64,000 nucleotides of DNA from CP2-2F sp034436355 (GTDB taxonomy: Bacteria; Chloroflexota; Anaerolineae; Aggregatilineales; UBA2796). The stretch spans positions 4,820-68,819 of the forward strand of contig DAOTVQ010000045.1 in the NCBI GenBank assembly GCA_034436355.1. The letters run 5' to 3'. The position numbers and the translations under genes were made by a program. Positions within the stretch are counted from its first letter, which is position 1. The number at the start of each line of letters is the position of its first letter. Positions 24,259 to 33,033 of the stretch are shown here, in pieces. A model generated the notes under the pieces. The model did not search any database, was not told where the DNA came from, and worked only from the letters and a program-made list of their open reading frames with translations.

Positions 24259-24927
24259 ATGACCGAACCGTTGAGCCTTGAGCAGCGCCATGCCGCGCTA
24301 GAGGCAATTGCTGCACAGGTGCGTACCTGTGATAAGTGCGCGCTGCACGCTGCCGGACGCACTAATGCCGTCCCCGGTGCGGGTGATTATGCCGCTGAGA
24401 TCATGTTTATTGGCGAAGGTCCCGGCTTCAACGAAGATCGGCAGGGCTTGCCCTTCGTTGGGCAATCGGGCAAATTGCTAGAAGAACTGCTGACCTTGAT
24501 CGGGCTGACTCGCGCTCAGGTGTTCATTACCAATGTGGTAAAGTGCCGCCCACCTGAAAACCGCGATCCGCAGCCGGATGAGGTCTCCACCTGCACACAG
24601 GCGTATCTCTACCGCCAAATTGAGCTGATTGCACCTAAAGTCATCGTGACCTTAGGGCGCTTCAGCATGGGCTTGTTCTTCCCAAACGCCAAAATCACCC
24701 AAATTCATGGGCAGGCAAAGTGGCAAGATGGGCGCGCTTACCTGCCGCTTTACCATCCGGCGGCGGTGCTGCGAAACATGGCGACGCTCAAGCCGCAAAT
24801 GGAGGCGGATTTCAGGAAGATTCCGCAGTTGGTGGCAGCGTGGGATGCTCAACAGTCAGCCCCGACGACGAGTGCGCCCGCCGCGCCTGCCGCACCTGAG
24901 CCGCCCGAACAATTGACGCTTTTTTAG
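24259..24927 (+). CDS. Uracil-DNA glycosylase, family 4 (4Fe-4S)
   Basis: Family 4 (UDGa) enzymes remove uracil from DNA and hold a 4Fe-4S cluster. The four expected cysteines are the CDKC pair near residue 25 and two in VVKCRPPENRDPQPDEV followed by STC. The catalytic GEGPGFNEDRQGLPFVG loop and the YHPAAVLRN motif are present. Residues 190-222 form an Ala/Pro-rich tail ending in EQLTLF. An F-rich end of this kind could bind a sliding clamp, but this is inference. A GGAG precedes the ATG. Confidence 0.93.
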   Translation: MTEPLSLEQRHAALEAIAAQVRTCDKCALHAAGRTNAVPGAGDYAAEIMFIGEGPGFNEDRQGLPFVGQSGKLLEELLTLIGLTRAQVFITNVVKCRPPENRDPQPDEVSTCTQAYLYRQIELIAPKVIVTLGRFSMGLFFPNAKITQIHGQAKWQDGRAYLPLYHPAAVLRNMATLKPQMEADFRKIPQLVAAWDAQQSAPTTSAPAAPAAPEPPEQLTLF

Positions 24928-24938
24928 AGAAGCCGTGT

Positions 24939-24961
24939 GAGGGCGGAATGGTACCGCCCTC
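24939..24961. terminator. Inverted repeat between convergent genes
   Basis: GAGGGCGG (24939-24946) pairs with CCGCCCTC (24954-24961) around a seven-base loop in the 50-base gap between the UDG and RIO kinase stops. No strong T-run is present on either strand. Probably a bidirectional hairpin at converging transcripts. Confidence 0.5.
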
Positions 24962-24977
24962 AAGTGCTATTCTAGCC

Positions 24978-26045
24978 CTATTCGTCCTCATCCATATCGC
25001 TAAGCAAGTCTTCCAGCGCTTCTGGATCGGGATCGCTCGCTAAACGATTCGGCGGCGCCTGGACGTGTTGCTCCCACAACTGCTCGGTGATGGCTTTGGG
25101 TGAAGCGCGCACGCCATACTCAGCAAAGTAGCCACACACGCGCTCCACATCACGCGCCAACAGGCGATAGGCAGCGCGGTTGGTGCGGCATTCCGTCACT
25201 TGTGGGAAGTCAATCAGGGTGATATCACCTTCCCAATACAGGATGTTGTAGGCGGACAGATCGCCGTGTACCATGCCGTGTTGCAGCATAAGCGTGATGT
25301 TTCGCAGCACTTCCTCAAAAAGCGGCTGCGCTTCATCCTCTGCCAGCCCAACCTCATGCAAGGTTGGTGCGGGAAGGCGCTCATCACCGATGTAGGTCAT
25401 CAGGATGCCATTTTCGCCCGCCGCATACGGACGCGGCACAGCAGCACCAGCCTGCCAAAGCGCATCCAACATTTTGAACTCGTGCATCAGCCAAGAAGTG
25501 TGCGCCACCTGTGCGCCGAACTTGGTCTTTTTGTTCAGGGCGCGAATGCTGCGATCATCGCGCACCTCTTTACCTTCCAGACTCAGCACGGTGCGCCCTT
25601 CGCGGTAAAGCCTATCGTTCCGCAGGTTACGGAACATGCGCGGACGGTAGATTTTTGCCGCCAGCAGGCTTGTGCCAAGCGTTGGGTGCGCCGTGCAACA
25701 GTAGACGCTTGCTTCTTTGCCGCCTTTGACCTTTGCCAGCACATCGGTGATGAGCGATTGCTCAAAGAATGGGCGCAATGAATCGGTTAGCCAGATTTCC
25801 TCCTGACTATCTTTGAGTGGCTTGTAGGTCGTCTGCAAACCGCCTTCCAGACCGATGCGGCTGTCCACGATCTCACTGATGATCTGCTGCTCAGTCTTTT
25901 TCGGCTTGTGATGCGGCTTGGGTGTGCGGTGGCGTTGGCGCGCACCTTCCAGCTTGAACTTACGGGCATAAAACGCGGTGTTGTCCGCGTCGTCGTCGAA
26001 CGAATCGTAATCAAAACGGCTCAAGGTCTTGTCCCCTTGTTGCAC
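24978..26045 (-). CDS. RIO1-type serine/threonine kinase
   Basis: This 355-residue protein carries a RIO kinase domain. In archaea and eukaryotes RIO1 acts in small-subunit maturation. Bacterial homologues are less studied. The ATP loop VKGGKEASVYCCT starts near residue 105, the catalytic loop is HGDLSAYNILYW and the metal-binding loop is TLIDFPQVTEC, all RIO1-like rather than RIO2-like. The N-terminal 60 residues are basic and His-rich (RQRHRTPKPHHKPKK). The C-terminus is acidic (LLSDMDEDE). It is preceded by a leader of about 250 bases. Confidence 0.88.
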   Translation of the reverse strand: MQQGDKTLSRFDYDSFDDDADNTAFYARKFKLEGARQRHRTPKPHHKPKKTEQQIISEIVDSRIGLEGGLQTTYKPLKDSQEEIWLTDSLRPFFEQSLITDVLAKVKGGKEASVYCCTAHPTLGTSLLAAKIYRPRMFRNLRNDRLYREGRTVLSLEGKEVRDDRSIRALNKKTKFGAQVAHTSWLMHEFKMLDALWQAGAAVPRPYAAGENGILMTYIGDERLPAPTLHEVGLAEDEAQPLFEEVLRNITLMLQHGMVHGDLSAYNILYWEGDITLIDFPQVTECRTNRAAYRLLARDVERVCGYFAEYGVRASPKAITEQLWEQHVQAPPNRLASDPDPEALEDLLSDMDEDE

Positions 26046-26185
26046 AGCAGGTTATTCGGTTGATAGCGTGATTTGAGATGCTACGCACGCGAGCAGGCAT
26101 CAGCCGCCGCCGTGCGCCGATAGAACGTGCAGGTATTTAGGGGTACGCCTGAGTGGACAGGATGCGCGGTGAGCGCGTGGTGCGA

Positions 26186-26257
26186 TCAGCCGTTTGGTGT
26201 GTGGTGGGCAGGCATACCCAATCCCGCAAGGGCTTGCAGGGTTTTCACAGTTGCCAT
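26186..26257 (-). CDS. Possible 23-codon upstream open frame in the RIO kinase leader
   Basis: ATG at 26257 (minus strand) opens a 23-residue frame beginning MATVKTLQALAG and ending in HHTPNG. It stops at 26186, about 140 bases before the kinase start. A GTGAGG lies about 12 bases upstream. It would fall inside the transcript predicted from the promoter at 26301-26329. There is no homology evidence, and a frame of this length can arise by chance. Confidence 0.2.
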   Translation of the reverse strand: MATVKTLQALAGLGMPAHHTPNG

Positions 26258-26300
26258 AACGGATATGCCTCACTTTCGTGCAAAATACGGTACAAGACTT

Positions 26301-26329
26301 AGTGTAGCATCACTTTTTAAGTTTGTCTA
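26301..26329 (-). promoter_or_regulatory. Putative promoter for the RIO kinase gene
   Basis: On the minus strand, TAGACA (26329-26324) and TACACT (26306-26301) are spaced by 17 bases, with TGC before the -10. Transcription would start near 26295 and leave a leader of about 250 bases before the kinase. The 392-base region between the RIO kinase and the hydrolase gene holds this promoter, a possible short frame and the hydrolase terminator, and I see no other gene in it. Confidence 0.5.
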
Positions 26330-26383
26330 GAGGTCAGGACGGATCGAAGCTGGTTAGGGAGGCACCTTGATTCGTCAACACAC

Positions 26384-26429
26384 GAAAAAATGCTACACCT
26401 CACGCTTTGGGTGAGCGTGAGGTGCAGCA
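26384..26429 (-). terminator. Rho-independent terminator of the TAP-like hydrolase gene
   Basis: A 16-base stem with one mismatch pairs 26391-26406 with 26414-26429 across a seven-base loop. On the minus strand it is followed by a T-run (26390 downward). It lies just after the stop at 26438 of the minus-strand hydrolase gene. Confidence 0.85.
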
Positions 26430-26437
26430 CACAAGCC

Positions 26438-28333
26438 TCAGTTAATTATGAAGGCATTCAGGATGGGCAGCAGCACATTTTCGTAAAGGGCTTCAGCATC
26501 GGCGGGCGTGCCTTGCACAATCACGATGTAGACAGTGCCAGCTTGGGCAGTGCCAGCAATATAAGCGCGTAAGCCGTCTGCCTCAGCCTCATAGAGCAGC
26601 CACTCAAGGCGATCCGTCTTAAGGGTAGCCTTTGGCTCAGCGGGCAGCAGCGCACCTAAAGCAGCCCGCAACAGGGCATCCACACTCTCGCCCGGCGCAG
26701 ATTGAATCAGCACGGCGGATGTGCCATCCACATAGGTGCCCGGTTGTGGATTCTGCCAACCTTTGGGCGCCAGTGCGCTGAAGTTCCGAAGGGTGACAGG
26801 TTCGAGTTCAATGCTGTTAGCGGGCTGCGGAAAACGCAAGCCCATCGTTGCGATACAGGCAGCATCGGGAGCTTGTGACGGATCGTTGAGGAATGCCCGC
26901 GCCATCTGAACAGGGCAGCTGCCGCCCAGCAGCGCACCATGCCCAACACCGGGATACTCCACGTAGAAGGCGTTGGTGAGCGACTGGGCGACCGTCTGGG
27001 CAAAGGCGGGCGGCGTGATGGGGTCTAGATCGCCGTTGATGACGAACGCAGGAATATCGCTCACCACTGGATCATCTACCTCATCAGGCAGTTGTGGCAC
27101 ATCCCACACCCTGCACACCGAAAGCACGCTGCTTGGCGAATTGCTCAGAAACTCGCCAACGCTCTGCGGCACGCCCTCACGTTGGATATCGGTCACACTG
27201 AAATCGCTATCCTCAGCGCAAATCACCGAAAAGTACATACCATAGCTCACCGAGAAATCGAGGAGCAGCAGCGAGCCAATGCCTTCTGCCCAGCTATGAT
27301 CACCGTTCGCACTTGCCGTCAGGTAGCTTGGAATGCTGGGCAGCAGCGCCGTCTGATAGAGCATTCCATGCAGCAGGCGCACCAACAAACTGCCCGTCAA
27401 CCGCGTGGGATATTGCCTGCCATCAGCCTTGTTGATCAGGGTAATGCGTGCAGGCTCAGCGTTTAGGGCATCCACCGTCCTAAGGAAGGTTGCTTCGAGA
27501 TCAGGGTTGGCGGCGTTACAGTTGGCATCGGCGGCACAAGCAGCAAATAAGCGCTGCATGGCACGCCAACCATTCAATGGAATTTCGGGCAAGAAGTTTG
27601 TTTGGCGCGGCACATTCGCGTCAAGGATCACGCTGCGTAAGCCGCGTGGCGCGGTTGCCATCAGGTGCTGCCCTAGCAGCGTGCCATACGAAACACCGTA
27701 GAAGTTGTAACGCTCATAGCCGAGCGCATCCAACACCACATAGGGAATATCGGCTGCATTTTCGTAACTATTGAAGGCGGCAAGGGCGATGCCGTCTGCT
27801 TCGTAGTCTGCTTTGCAGGCAGCGAACGCGGCTTTCGTTTGCTGAAGGTTTGTCTCGGCATCCCAATCAGCGTCAAGGCTTGACAACACAAGCGCATTGA
27901 ATGCCTCACAGGCAAGGTAGGATTGTGTGTTCAGCGTGCCGCGCTGCTCCAGCAGGATGATCTCACGGTCTTGGCGCAATTCACCCAGCGGCGTGATAGC
28001 CAGCAGCGTGCCGAACGTCTCAATGCCTGAACCGCCGGGACCGCCTTGCAGCATCACCAGCGGATCGGGGGCAGGTGTTGGGTTGGTGGCAGGAATTTTC
28101 GCCACAGCCAGCTTAATGCGCTCGCCTTCGGGCTGTGCATGGAACTTCGGGACACTCACATAGCTGCATTCCGCCTCAGGGAAATATTGCGCCAGCGGCG
28201 CGAAACAATCGGCGGGCTCTATGGTGATGCTAGGCTGCGCGTGTGCAGGTGATGGCGGTAGGTTTACCCACGGCAGGCAGCACACTGCCAGCAACACAAG
28301 GATGACGAGGCGGTTCGACTTAAGCATTTTCAT
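26438..28333 (-). CDS. Secreted alpha/beta hydrolase, TAP-like peptidase family
   Basis: The 631-residue protein begins with a signal peptide (MKMLKSNRLVILVLLAVCC to about residue 32). The alpha/beta hydrolase core has the oxyanion loop MLQGGPGGSG, the nucleophile elbow GVSYGTLLG, an acid in INGDLDPITPP and H in GVGHGALLGG. The TAP-like C-terminal segment with Cys residues (GGSCPVQMARAFLNDP) matches Streptomyces tripeptidyl aminopeptidase relatives. About 130 extra C-terminal residues are not recognised. Probable exported aminopeptidase or esterase. It is 15 bases downstream of a regulator gene on the same strand. Confidence 0.85.
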   Translation of the reverse strand: MKMLKSNRLVILVLLAVCCLPWVNLPPSPAHAQPSITIEPADCFAPLAQYFPEAECSYVSVPKFHAQPEGERIKLAVAKIPATNPTPAPDPLVMLQGGPGGSGIETFGTLLAITPLGELRQDREIILLEQRGTLNTQSYLACEAFNALVLSSLDADWDAETNLQQTKAAFAACKADYEADGIALAAFNSYENAADIPYVVLDALGYERYNFYGVSYGTLLGQHLMATAPRGLRSVILDANVPRQTNFLPEIPLNGWRAMQRLFAACAADANCNAANPDLEATFLRTVDALNAEPARITLINKADGRQYPTRLTGSLLVRLLHGMLYQTALLPSIPSYLTASANGDHSWAEGIGSLLLLDFSVSYGMYFSVICAEDSDFSVTDIQREGVPQSVGEFLSNSPSSVLSVCRVWDVPQLPDEVDDPVVSDIPAFVINGDLDPITPPAFAQTVAQSLTNAFYVEYPGVGHGALLGGSCPVQMARAFLNDPSQAPDAACIATMGLRFPQPANSIELEPVTLRNFSALAPKGWQNPQPGTYVDGTSAVLIQSAPGESVDALLRAALGALLPAEPKATLKTDRLEWLLYEAEADGLRAYIAGTAQAGTVYIVIVQGTPADAEALYENVLLPILNAFIIN

Positions 28334-28348
28334 TCAGAAGACTCCTGC

Positions 28349-28897
28349 TCAGGATTCGGATGTTTCGGGGTCGGGTGCTTGGCTTGGGTGCGAAAGCACC
28401 ATTAGGCGGCGTTTACGCCCTGCCTGCGGCGGGCGCGACTCTAGGGCGTCTAGCATTTGGCGTAAGGTGCGCTTCAGTTCGGCGAATTCTTCATCGGTGG
28501 CGAAAAAGGCGTGATCGTGAAAGATGACATTCGGGAAATCCGGTGGTGTGGTGGTTGTGATGTAATCGGCAAGGTCGTTGGTAGCCACATTGGCATAGAT
28601 GCATACGAACTCAGCCAATTGTGGCACGCTGGCAGTGTTCACGTCAGTTTCGGTAATCTGCATCGCTTCGTCGTTGGTGGTGTAGATTTTCTCCTCAATA
28701 CCGTTGACGGTGTGTGTTTCTGCCACCACGATCACGTTGCCTTCTAGCAGCAGCCGCAGATGACGGTAGAGCGATGGTTTTGGCACATCTTTCAGCACGG
28801 CGTGCAACTGTGCAGTAGAGAGCTTGGCACGGTGCAATGCCTGACAGATTCGCATACGGATCGGATGGTTGATCAGGTTCAAGCGCTTAAGGCTCAT
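28349..28897 (-). CDS. ArsR-like winged-helix transcriptional regulator
   Basis: The N-terminal MSLKRLNLINHPIRMRICQALH and LKDVPKPSLYRHLRLLLEGNVI form a winged helix-turn-helix of the ArsR type. The C-terminal half (about residues 75-180) is not recognised and may bind a ligand. The ATG at 28897 is preferred. Two upstream in-frame ATGs, at 28903 and 28921, are possible, but the latter lies within a palindrome next to the -10. It is transcribed with the hydrolase gene and probably represses this two-gene operon. The ligand is unknown. Confidence 0.75.
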   Translation of the reverse strand: MSLKRLNLINHPIRMRICQALHRAKLSTAQLHAVLKDVPKPSLYRHLRLLLEGNVIVVAETHTVNGIEEKIYTTNDEAMQITETDVNTASVPQLAEFVCIYANVATNDLADYITTTTPPDFPNVIFHDHAFFATDEEFAELKRTLRQMLDALESRPPQAGRKRRLMVLSHPSQAPDPETSES

Positions 28898-28907
28898 AGT
28901 CATTCTC

Positions 28908-28955
28908 GATAACGTTATCATATATGATAATAAATCAATGCCGTTGATTTGTCAA
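28908..28955 (-). promoter_or_regulatory. Promoter and palindromic operators of the ArsR-like gene
   Basis: On the minus strand, TTGACA (28955-28950), a 17-base spacer and TATTAT (28932-28927) form a near-consensus promoter. Three symmetric elements overlap it. The 16-base palindrome TTATCATATATGATAA at 28915-28930 covers most of the -10. The 12-base palindrome GATAACGTTATC lies at 28908-28919, and AATCAA-n5-TTGATT fills the spacer. These are good candidates for the binding sites of the adjacent regulator. That assignment is inference. Confidence 0.75.
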
Positions 28956-29006
28956 GCTACTTTTGGTTAGCACACGCTTTGATCTGTGGCGCGCCTGTGA
29001 ATAGCG

Positions 29007-29012
29007 TATAAT
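29007..29012 (+). promoter_or_regulatory. Putative -10 element before the first GT-C gene
   Basis: TATAAT at 29007-29012 lies eight bases before a GTG at 29020 and 35 bases before the ATG at 29047. No convincing -35 is visible. Depending on which start is used, the transcript would be leaderless or would have a leader of about 27 bases. Confidence 0.45.
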
Positions 29013-29046
29013 TAGGGCTGTGCCGCTTGCCAACAGGATTTTACCT

Positions 29047-30606
29047 ATGTCTTTTCGCCGTGTTGCGCCCGTTTACCGCCGCGATGTGCCGTGGGTGGCT
29101 GGGCTTGCCCTCGTGGTGGGCATCCTGAGTGCAATCCTGATTGATCAGCCCGGCTATACGGATGCGTTCTATTACTACAATGCCGCGCAGCGCATGGCAA
29201 ACGGGCTTGGTATGACCGATGCCGCCGTGTGGACGTACATTGGTGCGCCTGCGGGCTTGCCGATTCCAAGCCACCTCTATTGGCAGCCGCTGCCATCTTT
29301 TGTGGCGGTGGGCGGCATGAGCCTCTTTGGTGTGCATTTTGGTGGCGCGCAGATTGCCTTTCTGCTGCTATATGTTAGCCTTGCAGTGATCGGCTATGTG
29401 CTGGGTGCGCTCTTGGGCAAATCGCGGCGGGTGGCGTGGCTGGCAGCGCTGTTGGTCATTTTCAGCGGCTACTACTTTCCCTATTGGTTCACCACAGCCA
29501 GCATTGCGCCTTTTGGTGTGTTTGGCGCGCTGTGCTTGCTGAGCATGGGCATCGGGCGCAAGACGGAAGCATGGCTGTGGTTTGCGTTAAGTGGCGTCTG
29601 TGCGGCGTTGGCGCACCTCACCCGTGCCGATGGCTTGCTGCTGCTGATCATCTTACCCGCTGTGGCAGTGTGGCGCGCTCCGCTTGGTGTTGGGCTGCGG
29701 GCGGTGCTGGCAGGTGTGCTTGCCTATGCTGCCGTCATGCTGCCGTGGTGGCTGCGAATGCTGGCTGTGAGCGGCGCACCGTTGCCTGCTGGCGGCATCG
29801 AGACGGCATTCATGCGGAGCTACGATGAGATTGTCAATTATCCTGCTGGCGTCAGTCTGGCGCACTTTTTAAGCTGGGGCGTGGAAAACATCATCGGATC
29901 GCGGCTGTGGGCATTGGGCGTGAACCTGATGCGCTTCATCGGTGAACAGGGCTTGATCGCGCTCACACCGCTGATGCTGTTTGGCGCGTGGCGCAAACGG
30001 CGCGATCCGATCCTGAGCGGCTTTTTGCTCTATGCACCGCTGCTTTTCATCCTGATGACGTTTGTCTTCACCTTTCCCGGCGCACGCGGCGGCTTATTCC
30101 ACAGCGGCGCGGCACTTATGCCGTTTTGGGCAGCCCTTGGCGCCGTTGGCTTGCACGATTTGATTATGGCAGTGACGGCGCGGCGGCGCAGGTGGAATGC
30201 GAATCAGGCGAAGGTGGTTTTTGGCAGCGCGCTGATCGCATGGGCAGTTTTGCTGAGTGTGGTTATGCTCTGGAACAAACGGCTGGAGTGGAACACCAGC
30301 GGTGCATTTTACGAGGCACTTGGGTTGCCGCAAGAGGCAATTGTGATGATCAATGATCCATCGGCACTTTACTATTTCACAGGCAATATGGGTGTGGTGG
30401 TACCGAACGCGCCGCCAAGCAGCATCAGCGATTTGGCAGCGCGCTACGGCGTGACGCACGTCGTGCTGGATCACAACTATCCGCCACCGATGGAAGCATT
30501 GTGGCGGCGGCAGGCTGTGCCTTTCTTCCTTGATCATCTCTACTACAATGGCAAGCTGCGTATTTACCGCGTCCGCACGCAAGGGGAGAGCCGTGAGGTT
30601 AACTGA
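29047..30606 (+). CDS. GT-C fold membrane glycosyltransferase (PMT/ArnT-like)
   Basis: The protein of about 519 residues has roughly ten hydrophobic segments and the acidic first luminal loop typical of lipid-phosphate-sugar-dependent GT-C enzymes (QPGYTDAFYYYNAAQ). The HLTRADGLLLLIILPAVAVWR segment recurs in related proteins. A C-terminal soluble part (after residue 420) contains MINDPSALYYFTGN. The donor is presumably a polyprenyl-phosphate sugar and the acceptor is unknown. The start could instead be GTG 29020, which fits a leaderless transcript. It overlaps the next, similar gene. Confidence 0.75.
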   Translation: MSFRRVAPVYRRDVPWVAGLALVVGILSAILIDQPGYTDAFYYYNAAQRMANGLGMTDAAVWTYIGAPAGLPIPSHLYWQPLPSFVAVGGMSLFGVHFGGAQIAFLLLYVSLAVIGYVLGALLGKSRRVAWLAALLVIFSGYYFPYWFTTASIAPFGVFGALCLLSMGIGRKTEAWLWFALSGVCAALAHLTRADGLLLLIILPAVAVWRAPLGVGLRAVLAGVLAYAAVMLPWWLRMLAVSGAPLPAGGIETAFMRSYDEIVNYPAGVSLAHFLSWGVENIIGSRLWALGVNLMRFIGEQGLIALTPLMLFGAWRKRRDPILSGFLLYAPLLFILMTFVFTFPGARGGLFHSGAALMPFWAALGAVGLHDLIMAVTARRRRWNANQAKVVFGSALIAWAVLLSVVMLWNKRLEWNTSGAFYEALGLPQEAIVMINDPSALYYFTGNMGVVVPNAPPSSISDLAARYGVTHVVLDHNYPPPMEALWRRQAVPFFLDHLYYNGKLRIYRVRTQGESREVN

Positions 30607-32140
30607 TCTGCGCCGCCGCGATGCGCTCTTTGGTGTTTTGGCGCTGATCAGCACGCTTGCCTATCTGTTTGCCGCGCAAAATGCAGGTGGTAGCGGCTTT
30701 CCGCTGGATGATGCATGGATTCACCAGACCTATGGGCGGAATTTGGCACAGAGCGGCACCTGGTCGTTTGTGGCAGGTGTGCCAAGCGGCGGCTCGACAG
30801 CGCCACTTTATACACTGCTGTTGGCGGTGGGCTATGTGCTGAACGTGCCGCATTTATGGTGGGCGGCACTGCTCGGCACGGCGGCACTGGCACTGACAGG
30901 TATGTTCGGGGCGCGCTTGGCAGAACGGCTCTTTGTGGGCGTGCGCGGCGTTGGCTGGTGGACGGGCGCGGCGCTGTGCCTGACGTGGCACTTGATCTGG
31001 GGTGCAGTCGCCGGCATGGAGACTGCCCTTTTTGCCGCCTTGATCCTAATTGCCTGTGAGATTGCCGCCCGCCAACTGGACGAATCACGCCGTGCGCGGG
31101 AACGCATGGCAGGTGGCGCGGCGTTGGGCGCAGTCTGTGCAGCGCTCATCGCGGCGCGCCCAGAAGGTGCCTTGTTGGCTGCCATGCTTGGTGGTGCGCT
31201 CTTGATCAGGTTGGCGGCGGATCGGCGTGCAGTGCTGGCATGGATGATCGGTGTGCTAGTCGTTGGCAGTTTGTGCATTGCGCCGTACTTGCTGCTCAAC
31301 CTGAGCCTGAACGGTGCGCCGCTGCCCAACACCTTCAATGCCAAGCAAGCGCAGTACGCACCGCTGCTGGCGCGTGGTTTTCTTGCCAACTTTGGCGCAA
31401 TGCTCTTGCCCTTAGCAGCGGGTGCGCAATTCGGGCTGCTTGTGGGCGCCTCTTTTGGGCTGCCTTGGCTGCTGCGGCAGCACCAGCGCGGCGCATGGGC
31501 GTTTGTGTCTGTGCCGCTGGCGTGGTCATTCGCCCTGATCGCGCTCTACGCGCTGCGCCTGCCTGCCAGCTATCAGCATGGGCGCTATGTCATTCCCGCA
31601 CTGCCAACCTTCATCGTGATCGGTGTGGGCGGCACACTGCTGCTGTGTCAGGCGCTCACGGCGCGGCGGCGTGGGATGCTTGCACGTATGCTAGGGCGCG
31701 GTCTGGCGCTGCTGGCGCTGCTGCTGTTCGCTGCCTTCTGGCTGATCGGCGCGACGGTCTTTGCCGCAGATGTCCAATTGATTAACTCGGAAATGGTGGC
31801 GGCGGCGCTATGGCTGCGCGAGAACGTACCGCCTGATGAACTGCTTGCCGTGCATGATATTGGCGCGGTCGGCTTTTTTGCCAACCGTCCCATCCTTGAT
31901 GTTGCCGGTTTGGTCAACCCTGAGGTAGTGCCATTGTTCTACCGTCCCGCTGAGATGTTTGTCCTGATGCGCGAGCGCGACGTGCGTTGGCTGATGGTGC
32001 TGCCTGACCAGTGGGCGTGGCTGTGGCAAGGGCAGGCGGAAACCTTTGGGCGGTATTTCTGCCGTGTTTATAATACCGAGGGCTTGATGGGCGGCACGAC
32101 GATCTACCACTTTACGGCAAGTGGCGATTGCCCATTTTAA
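30593..32140 (+). CDS. GT-C fold membrane glycosyltransferase, second copy
   Basis: The protein of about 515 residues is polytopic, and its first loop has the DD signature in GSGFPLDDAWIHQTYGRNLA. EGALLAAMLGGALLIRLAAD and the C-terminal IGAVGFFANRPILDVAGLVNPE (resembling other bacterial GT-C relatives) support the family. The GTG at 30593 is chosen because AGGGGAG precedes it. It overlaps the upstream gene by 14 bases. Likely an operon partner acting on a related glycan. The substrate is not inferable. Confidence 0.75.
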   Translation: MRLTDLRRRDALFGVLALISTLAYLFAAQNAGGSGFPLDDAWIHQTYGRNLAQSGTWSFVAGVPSGGSTAPLYTLLLAVGYVLNVPHLWWAALLGTAALALTGMFGARLAERLFVGVRGVGWWTGAALCLTWHLIWGAVAGMETALFAALILIACEIAARQLDESRRARERMAGGAALGAVCAALIAARPEGALLAAMLGGALLIRLAADRRAVLAWMIGVLVVGSLCIAPYLLLNLSLNGAPLPNTFNAKQAQYAPLLARGFLANFGAMLLPLAAGAQFGLLVGASFGLPWLLRQHQRGAWAFVSVPLAWSFALIALYALRLPASYQHGRYVIPALPTFIVIGVGGTLLLCQALTARRRGMLARMLGRGLALLALLLFAAFWLIGATVFAADVQLINSEMVAAALWLRENVPPDELLAVHDIGAVGFFANRPILDVAGLVNPEVVPLFYRPAEMFVLMRERDVRWLMVLPDQWAWLWQGQAETFGRYFCRVYNTEGLMGGTTIYHFTASGDCPF

Positions 32141-32187
32141 CGCACGCTAACCTGATAGACAACCAAAGCAAAGAGGCGAAACACACC

Positions 32188-32997
32188 ATGCCAGAGACAC
32201 ACGGCGGCTTGGCTGCCATCACCGAGACCTTCAGGCGCGCCAAAGCTGAAGGGCGCGCTACCTTCATGCCTTTTTTCACAGTCGGCTACCCTGACTTGCC
32301 GACCTCGATCAATGTAATGCAAGCGCTGGCAGAAACAGGCGCCGATGCCCTTGAGATCGGGATGCCGTTCAGCGATCCACTTGCTGATGGACCCACCATT
32401 CAGCACGCCTCGCAAATCGCGCTGGAGAACGGCACGCGCATCAGCGATTGCGTGGCAACCGTGCGGACGCTGCGCGAGCGCGGTGTGACGATTCCGCTGG
32501 TGATGATGGGCTATTTGAATCCGCTGCTTGCTTATGGACTGGAGCGTTTCGTCGCCGATGCAGCTGCTGCTGGCGCCAGCGGCTTCATCGTGCCGGATTT
32601 GCCCACCGAAGAAGCGGATGAGTTCAACGCGCTGTGCGCCGCGCACGGACTTGGCTTCACGCCGCTGCTGGCGCCTAACAGCACGCCCGAACGCATTGCC
32701 GAAGTGGTGAAGGCAGCACGCGGCTTCGTCTATCTGGTCTCGGTGACGGGCGTGACCGGCGCACGCGATTCGCTGCCGCCTGACCTGACCGCATACATTG
32801 AGCGCGTTCGGGCAGCCACAGACCTGCCCCTAGCCGTTGGGTTCGGGATTAGCAAGCCAAGCCAAGCGCGCCAAGTGGCGGCACACGCCGATGGCGTCAT
32901 CGTGGCAAGTGCGCTCATCCGCCTGATGGAACACGCCGGCATGGAGGCAGTGCGCGATTTGGCGGCAAGCTTGCGGGCTGCCTGTGTGGTACAATAG
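32188..32997 (+). CDS. trpA: Tryptophan synthase alpha chain
   Basis: TrpA cleaves indole-3-glycerol phosphate to indole and glyceraldehyde 3-phosphate. Catalytic E56 and D67 lie in LEIGMPFSDPLADGPTIQ. VPDLPTEEADEF and VSVTGVTGARDSLPP are also characteristic. The ATG at 32188 gives a 269-residue protein, standard for the family. An upstream in-frame start at 32128 lies within the preceding gene and is not favoured. No trpB or other trp gene is adjacent, and the gene follows glycosyltransferases with a 47-base gap, an uncommon isolated position. Confidence 0.93.
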   Translation: MPETHGGLAAITETFRRAKAEGRATFMPFFTVGYPDLPTSINVMQALAETGADALEIGMPFSDPLADGPTIQHASQIALENGTRISDCVATVRTLRERGVTIPLVMMGYLNPLLAYGLERFVADAAAAGASGFIVPDLPTEEADEFNALCAAHGLGFTPLLAPNSTPERIAEVVKAARGFVYLVSVTGVTGARDSLPPDLTAYIERVRAATDLPLAVGFGISKPSQARQVAAHADGVIVASALIRLMEHAGMEAVRDLAASLRAACVVQ

Positions 32998-33033
32998 CCG
33001 CGCAGAACACAAGCAAACTTAGGATGGTTTTTT

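Noticed and set aside
26127..26330. A 67-codon plus-strand frame in the RIO kinase leader
   Set aside because: No ribosome-binding site or homology, and it is antisense to the predicted leader. Kept as non-coding.
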